A stretch of 64,000 bases of DNA from Clostridium acetireducens DSM 10703 (GTDB taxonomy: Bacteria; Bacillota; Clostridia; Clostridiales; Clostridiaceae), in NCBI RefSeq assembly GCF_001758365.1, contig NZ_LZFO01000011.1, positions 1-64,000 on the forward strand, read 5' to 3'. A program made the position numbers and the translations under genes. Below are positions 61,372 through 64,000 of this stretch, one piece after another (positions within the stretch are counted from its first letter, which is position 1; each line of letters starts with the position of its first letter). The notes below the pieces were generated by a model that searched no databases, was not told where the DNA came from, and worked only from the letters and a program-made list of their open reading frames with translations.

Positions 61372-62466
61372 ATGAAAAACAAAGAATACATATCTATAGC
61401 ACAGTTAAAGAACATAACAATAGGATTTTTATTGGGAACTTCTTTAATAATTTCTATTGGAATAAAAGAAGCTAAAAGAGATGCTTGGATTTCTCAAATT
61501 ATTGCTGCTTTTATGGGAATAGCAGTAATAATTATGATATCTTACATAATAAAAAAATTTCCTAAATGTAGTTTAGAAGAAATATTAAATACATTAGTTG
61601 GAAAAAATATTTCTAAATTAATAATAGCTTATTTAGGAGTATATTCTTTTATACTTTCTTTATTTATATTAAATAATATAGCTGTATTTATGAATATTGT
61701 AATTATGCAAGATACACCTATATGGGTTTTTATTTTCACAATATCTTTAACTACAGCCTATATAGTAAAAAAAGGTATAGAAGTTACGGCTAGATGTGTA
61801 GAAATAATAATTCCTTTTACATTGTTAATATTAACAATTTTATTGATTTTATTAGGAATTATTTCTTTTGATATAAATAATTTAAAGCCATTTTTTGCAT
61901 CTAATTTTAGAAATATATTGAAACCTAGCATTGCAATTTTCATATTTCCCTATGGAGAAGCTATAATACTTTTATTTTTAAATACTTTGGTTAGAGATAA
62001 AGAAAATTTAACAAAAAATAATGTAAAAGCTGTTATTATTTCATCAATATATCTTATATTAAGACCTGTAGCAGCAATTGGAGTATATGGAGTAAAGCAA
62101 GCATCTACATTGGTTTTCCCAGCTTTTTTAAGTGTAAGAACTATAAAAGCAGGAGATTTTTTTACTAGAATAGAACTATTTATGGTAGTAGCTTGGTTTT
62201 TAACTGCTTTTGTTAAATTAGCTGTAAGCATTTATGTAACATCTAAATCCATAGAATATAGCTTTTCGCTAAAAGATTATAAAGATATATTGATTCCTTT
62301 ATCAATAATTATGGTACCTTTAGCAGTTAAATCTTACACTAATTATGTAGAATTGAAAGAATTTGTGCATTTAGGTTGGGTTATGTTTAATATACCTTTG
62401 CAATTTATATTTATTATTGTATTTATTATTTCTATATTTTCAAAAGATAAAAAGTTTAGCACTTAA
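61372..62466 (+). CDS. Spore germination permease (GerAB/GerKB family)
   Basis: 364 residues, about ten hydrophobic helices. The GerAB pattern of the APC superfamily is visible (EYISIAQLKNITIGFLLGTS, FIFPYGEAIILLFLNTLV, KAGDFFTRIELFMVVAWF). It is the B subunit of a germinant receptor, binding germinants in the spore inner membrane. GGGGG ribosome-binding site. Transcribed alone, convergent on a minus-strand C-subunit gene. Confidence 0.93.
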   Translation: MKNKEYISIAQLKNITIGFLLGTSLIISIGIKEAKRDAWISQIIAAFMGIAVIIMISYIIKKFPKCSLEEILNTLVGKNISKLIIAYLGVYSFILSLFILNNIAVFMNIVIMQDTPIWVFIFTISLTTAYIVKKGIEVTARCVEIIIPFTLLILTILLILLGIISFDINNLKPFFASNFRNILKPSIAIFIFPYGEAIILLFLNTLVRDKENLTKNNVKAVIISSIYLILRPVAAIGVYGVKQASTLVFPAFLSVRTIKAGDFFTRIELFMVVAWFLTAFVKLAVSIYVTSKSIEYSFSLKDYKDILIPLSIIMVPLAVKSYTNYVELKEFVHLGWVMFNIPLQFIFIIVFIISIFSKDKKFST

Positions 62467-62471
62467 AAAAT

Positions 62472-62770
62472 ACTTCATATAATTTGCAAATAGAAAGTAA
62501 TTAAAAATAATAACATAGCCTCATAAAGGAATTTTGTAAATAAGTCATTTCATTAAGACAGTCTAAGAATAAAAAATAAAAAAACTCCTACCCAATTTAT
62601 GCCCCGTCCTTGGGGCGGAAATTGGCTCATCACGTCCTGTGATGAATTACGGAGTTTTTTTTATTTTTTATTCTAAGACTGTCTAAAATTCATTCAAATT
62701 ATTTACAAAATTCCTTTATGAGGCTATGTTATTATTTTAAATTACTTTCTATTTGCAAATTATATGAAGT
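62472..62770. mobile_element. Palindromic element, copy 4 (72-bp arms)
   Basis: Arms 62472-62543 and 62699-62770 pair over 72 bp with a single mismatch. The core (62584-62655) is identical to copies 1 and 3, with AGGAC loops on the minus strand. Located between the convergent germination genes. Confidence 0.88.
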
Positions 62771-62792
62771 ATTTTTTATTGAATAATATTAT

Positions 62793-63026
62793 CTATGATA
62801 TAAAACATGTAGGTAATAATAATTTAGCTGTATTGTTTAATAAGCAAGAAACGGAAGGCAAGTTGATTATATTAAATTCTATTATAGCAGCAAATACAAT
62901 AGAGAATATTAAACAAAATATAGATATATATAATGTTTTATTTTCTAATTTTTTTTTATTCCTTATTAAGGAATAATATTCTAACATAATAATAAAAATA
63001 GAAGATAGAATTAAAGAAAAAAGCAT
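62793..63026 (-). CDS. Small two-TM membrane protein, possible Ger D-subunit
   Basis: 77 residues with two hydrophobic helices (MLFSLILSSIFIIMLEYYSL and LYISIFCLIFSIVFAAIIEF), preceded by an excellent AAAAGGAG site 8 nt upstream of ATG. It lies ~100 nt downstream of the GerC-type gene on the same strand. Size and topology resemble the D subunits linked to some Bacillus germinant receptors. The assignment is by context only. Confidence 0.6.
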   Translation of the reverse strand: MLFSLILSSIFIIMLEYYSLIRNKKKLENKTLYISIFCLIFSIVFAAIIEFNIINLPSVSCLLNNTAKLLLPTCFIS

Positions 63027-63128
63027 CTCTATTCTCCTTTTAAATATATTTATTTAATATGAATTTTCAGTAGTATTTTAATAAAGTATTACTATTGTAA
63101 AATAAATAGAAAAGAATAAGTATTTAAA

Positions 63129-64000
63129 TTATCTTATTTTAATACCAGTGTAATTAATATTAGCTTTTACATTAGGTTGAAATTTTACTTTTTCAACAAA
63201 TATTTTTTGCCATTGGTCTTGAGACAAATTTAATATATTAGGATATTTATAAGAAAAGGCATTTCCAAATCCAAATAAATCTAATTTATAAATATTTTTA
63301 GATTTATTAAAAAGCTGCATAATAGAGCTTTTTAAAGAATTTTCTACTGTTTTAGTTAAATCATTTTTATTTATATTTTCTATATTATAATTATCTGAGT
63401 ATTCAACAATATTAAAATCAATATTAGTATCAGATTTAATAGTGTAATTGCCTTTTTCAATTTTAGGTTTAATTTTTGTTTTAGATTTTGTAACCTCTAA
63501 TGTAAAAGTTTTATCTTCATATTCAAAAGTTAATACAGGATTTTTAATTTTGTTTTTTATAAAATTTAGTATGCGATTTTCCTCTAAAGATAAAAAATCT
63601 ATTAATTTATATTTATAAAAAATTCCTACATTGCTTAAAGTGTTATTAGATTTTTTATCTATTTTATCCTGAGGACAGTTTTGAGTAAAGCAATTCATAA
63701 AAGAAACACCAGACACATCTTCAGATTCTTTTATAAAATCTCTAATATTGCTTTTAACACCATAACCATTAATAGACGATTCTTCAATTAATTTTATTAT
63801 TTCATTGGAAGGTACATTGTCATAATCTTTTTCAGAAGACATTATATTTTTAATAGAAGAATTAGAAATTACAAAATAAGCAGTTTTTCTTCTTTGAGAA
63901 TCTCTTGTAAAAAAATCTAAATAGGGTTTAATATCTTCTTTAGCTAACTCCTCTGTTAATATAACTAGTTTAGCATGAGGCCAATAATTTTTTCTAGAGG
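63129..64000 (-). CDS. Ger(x)C family germination lipoprotein (partial)
   Basis: At least 290 residues; the frame is open to the end of the window, so the start is missing. The visible part includes HAKLVILTEELAKEDIKPYL, DFFTRDSQRRKTAYFVIS and the C-terminal GerAC domain (TVENSLKSSIMQLFNKSKNI, the amphipathic end FVEKVKFQPNVKANINYTG). It is the lipoprotein subunit of a germinant receptor. An A-subunit gene is expected just beyond position 64000. Confidence 0.9.
   Translation of the reverse strand, partial: SRKNYWPHAKLVILTEELAKEDIKPYLDFFTRDSQRRKTAYFVISNSSIKNIMSSEKDYDNVPSNEIIKLIEESSINGYGVKSNIRDFIKESEDVSGVSFMNCFTQNCPQDKIDKKSNNTLSNVGIFYKYKLIDFLSLEENRILNFIKNKIKNPVLTFEYEDKTFTLEVTKSKTKIKPKIEKGNYTIKSDTNIDFNIVEYSDNYNIENINKNDLTKTVENSLKSSIMQLFNKSKNIYKLDLFGFGNAFSYKYPNILNLSQDQWQKIFVEKVKFQPNVKANINYTGIKIR

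Noticed and set aside
62764-62976. 70-residue ORF on the plus strand
   Set aside because: It overlaps the palindromic element arm and lies antisense to the better-supported two-TM protein; no ribosome-binding site.

Overview
The window comes from a low-GC, endospore-forming, flagellated anaerobe. Two alpha/beta-type SASPs, Ger germinant-receptor genes, a Spo0E-like protein, a single-chain pyruvate:ferredoxin oxidoreductase and a CsrA/FliW/FliY/CheC/CheD motility set point to Clostridium sensu stricto (C. botulinum/C. tetani type). I cannot assign a species from the sequence alone.

Layout. (1) 0.1-5.8 kb: a Spo0E-like peptide, an HtrA-like protease, a zinc-ribbon membrane protein, a chemoreceptor and a short flagellin, all on the minus strand. 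(2) 5.9-14 kb: an accessory stretch with three Rpn-family PD-(D/E)XK genes (two nearly identical, in a 3,062-bp direct repeat), decayed genes, a flagellin relic and a gutted restriction-modification gene. (3) 14-19.9 kb: flagellin neighbourhood with a YjfB-like peptide, two paralogous coiled-coil peptides, a free-standing LAGLIDADG endonuclease, the flagellin lysine methylase FliB, and the major flagellin interrupted near its 3' end by a group I intron. (4) 19.9-23 kb: heptad repeats around a four-helix-bundle gene, three DnaA boxes next to three 23-bp palindromic iterons and an AT-rich tract, DUF2922 and DUF1659 peptides, two tandem ECF-like sigma factors and a divergent HTH gene. The divergent promoters carry the same motif with the same spacing. 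(5) 23.4-42.4 kb: one long minus-strand motility operon, transcribed fapA-cheW-cheD-cheB-cheR-cheA-cheC-cheY-cheW-fliM-fliY-flgM-flgN-flgK-flgL-fliW-csrA-flaG-hyp-fliS-fliD-fliT. (6) 43-64 kb: an aminotransferase, two histidine kinases (one split by an A7 tract), alr, a HAD phosphatase, a DUF1292 protein, IS relics, nifJ, murG, two SASPs, recJ and a germinant-receptor locus.

How the parts work together. FliM/FliY with CheY, CheC, CheD, CheA, CheW, CheR and CheB form the chemotaxis switch and adaptation circuit. FlgM, FlgN, FliS and FliT are the export chaperones and checkpoint factors. CsrA and FliW should control flagellin translation: the major flagellin leader carries a GGA-loop hairpin and a GGA-containing Shine-Dalgarno, as expected for a CsrA target. 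FliB would methylate the exported flagellin.

The most unusual items are: (a) the group I intron whose own 5' end re-encodes the flagellin C-terminus, so spliced and unspliced mRNAs both give a full-length protein; (b) four palindromic elements with a conserved 72-nt core and long arms that differ between copies but stay matched within each copy; their two AGGAC hairpin loops resemble CsrA sites; and (c) the two-sigma-factor module with mirrored promoters beside an origin-like iteron/DnaA-box cluster.
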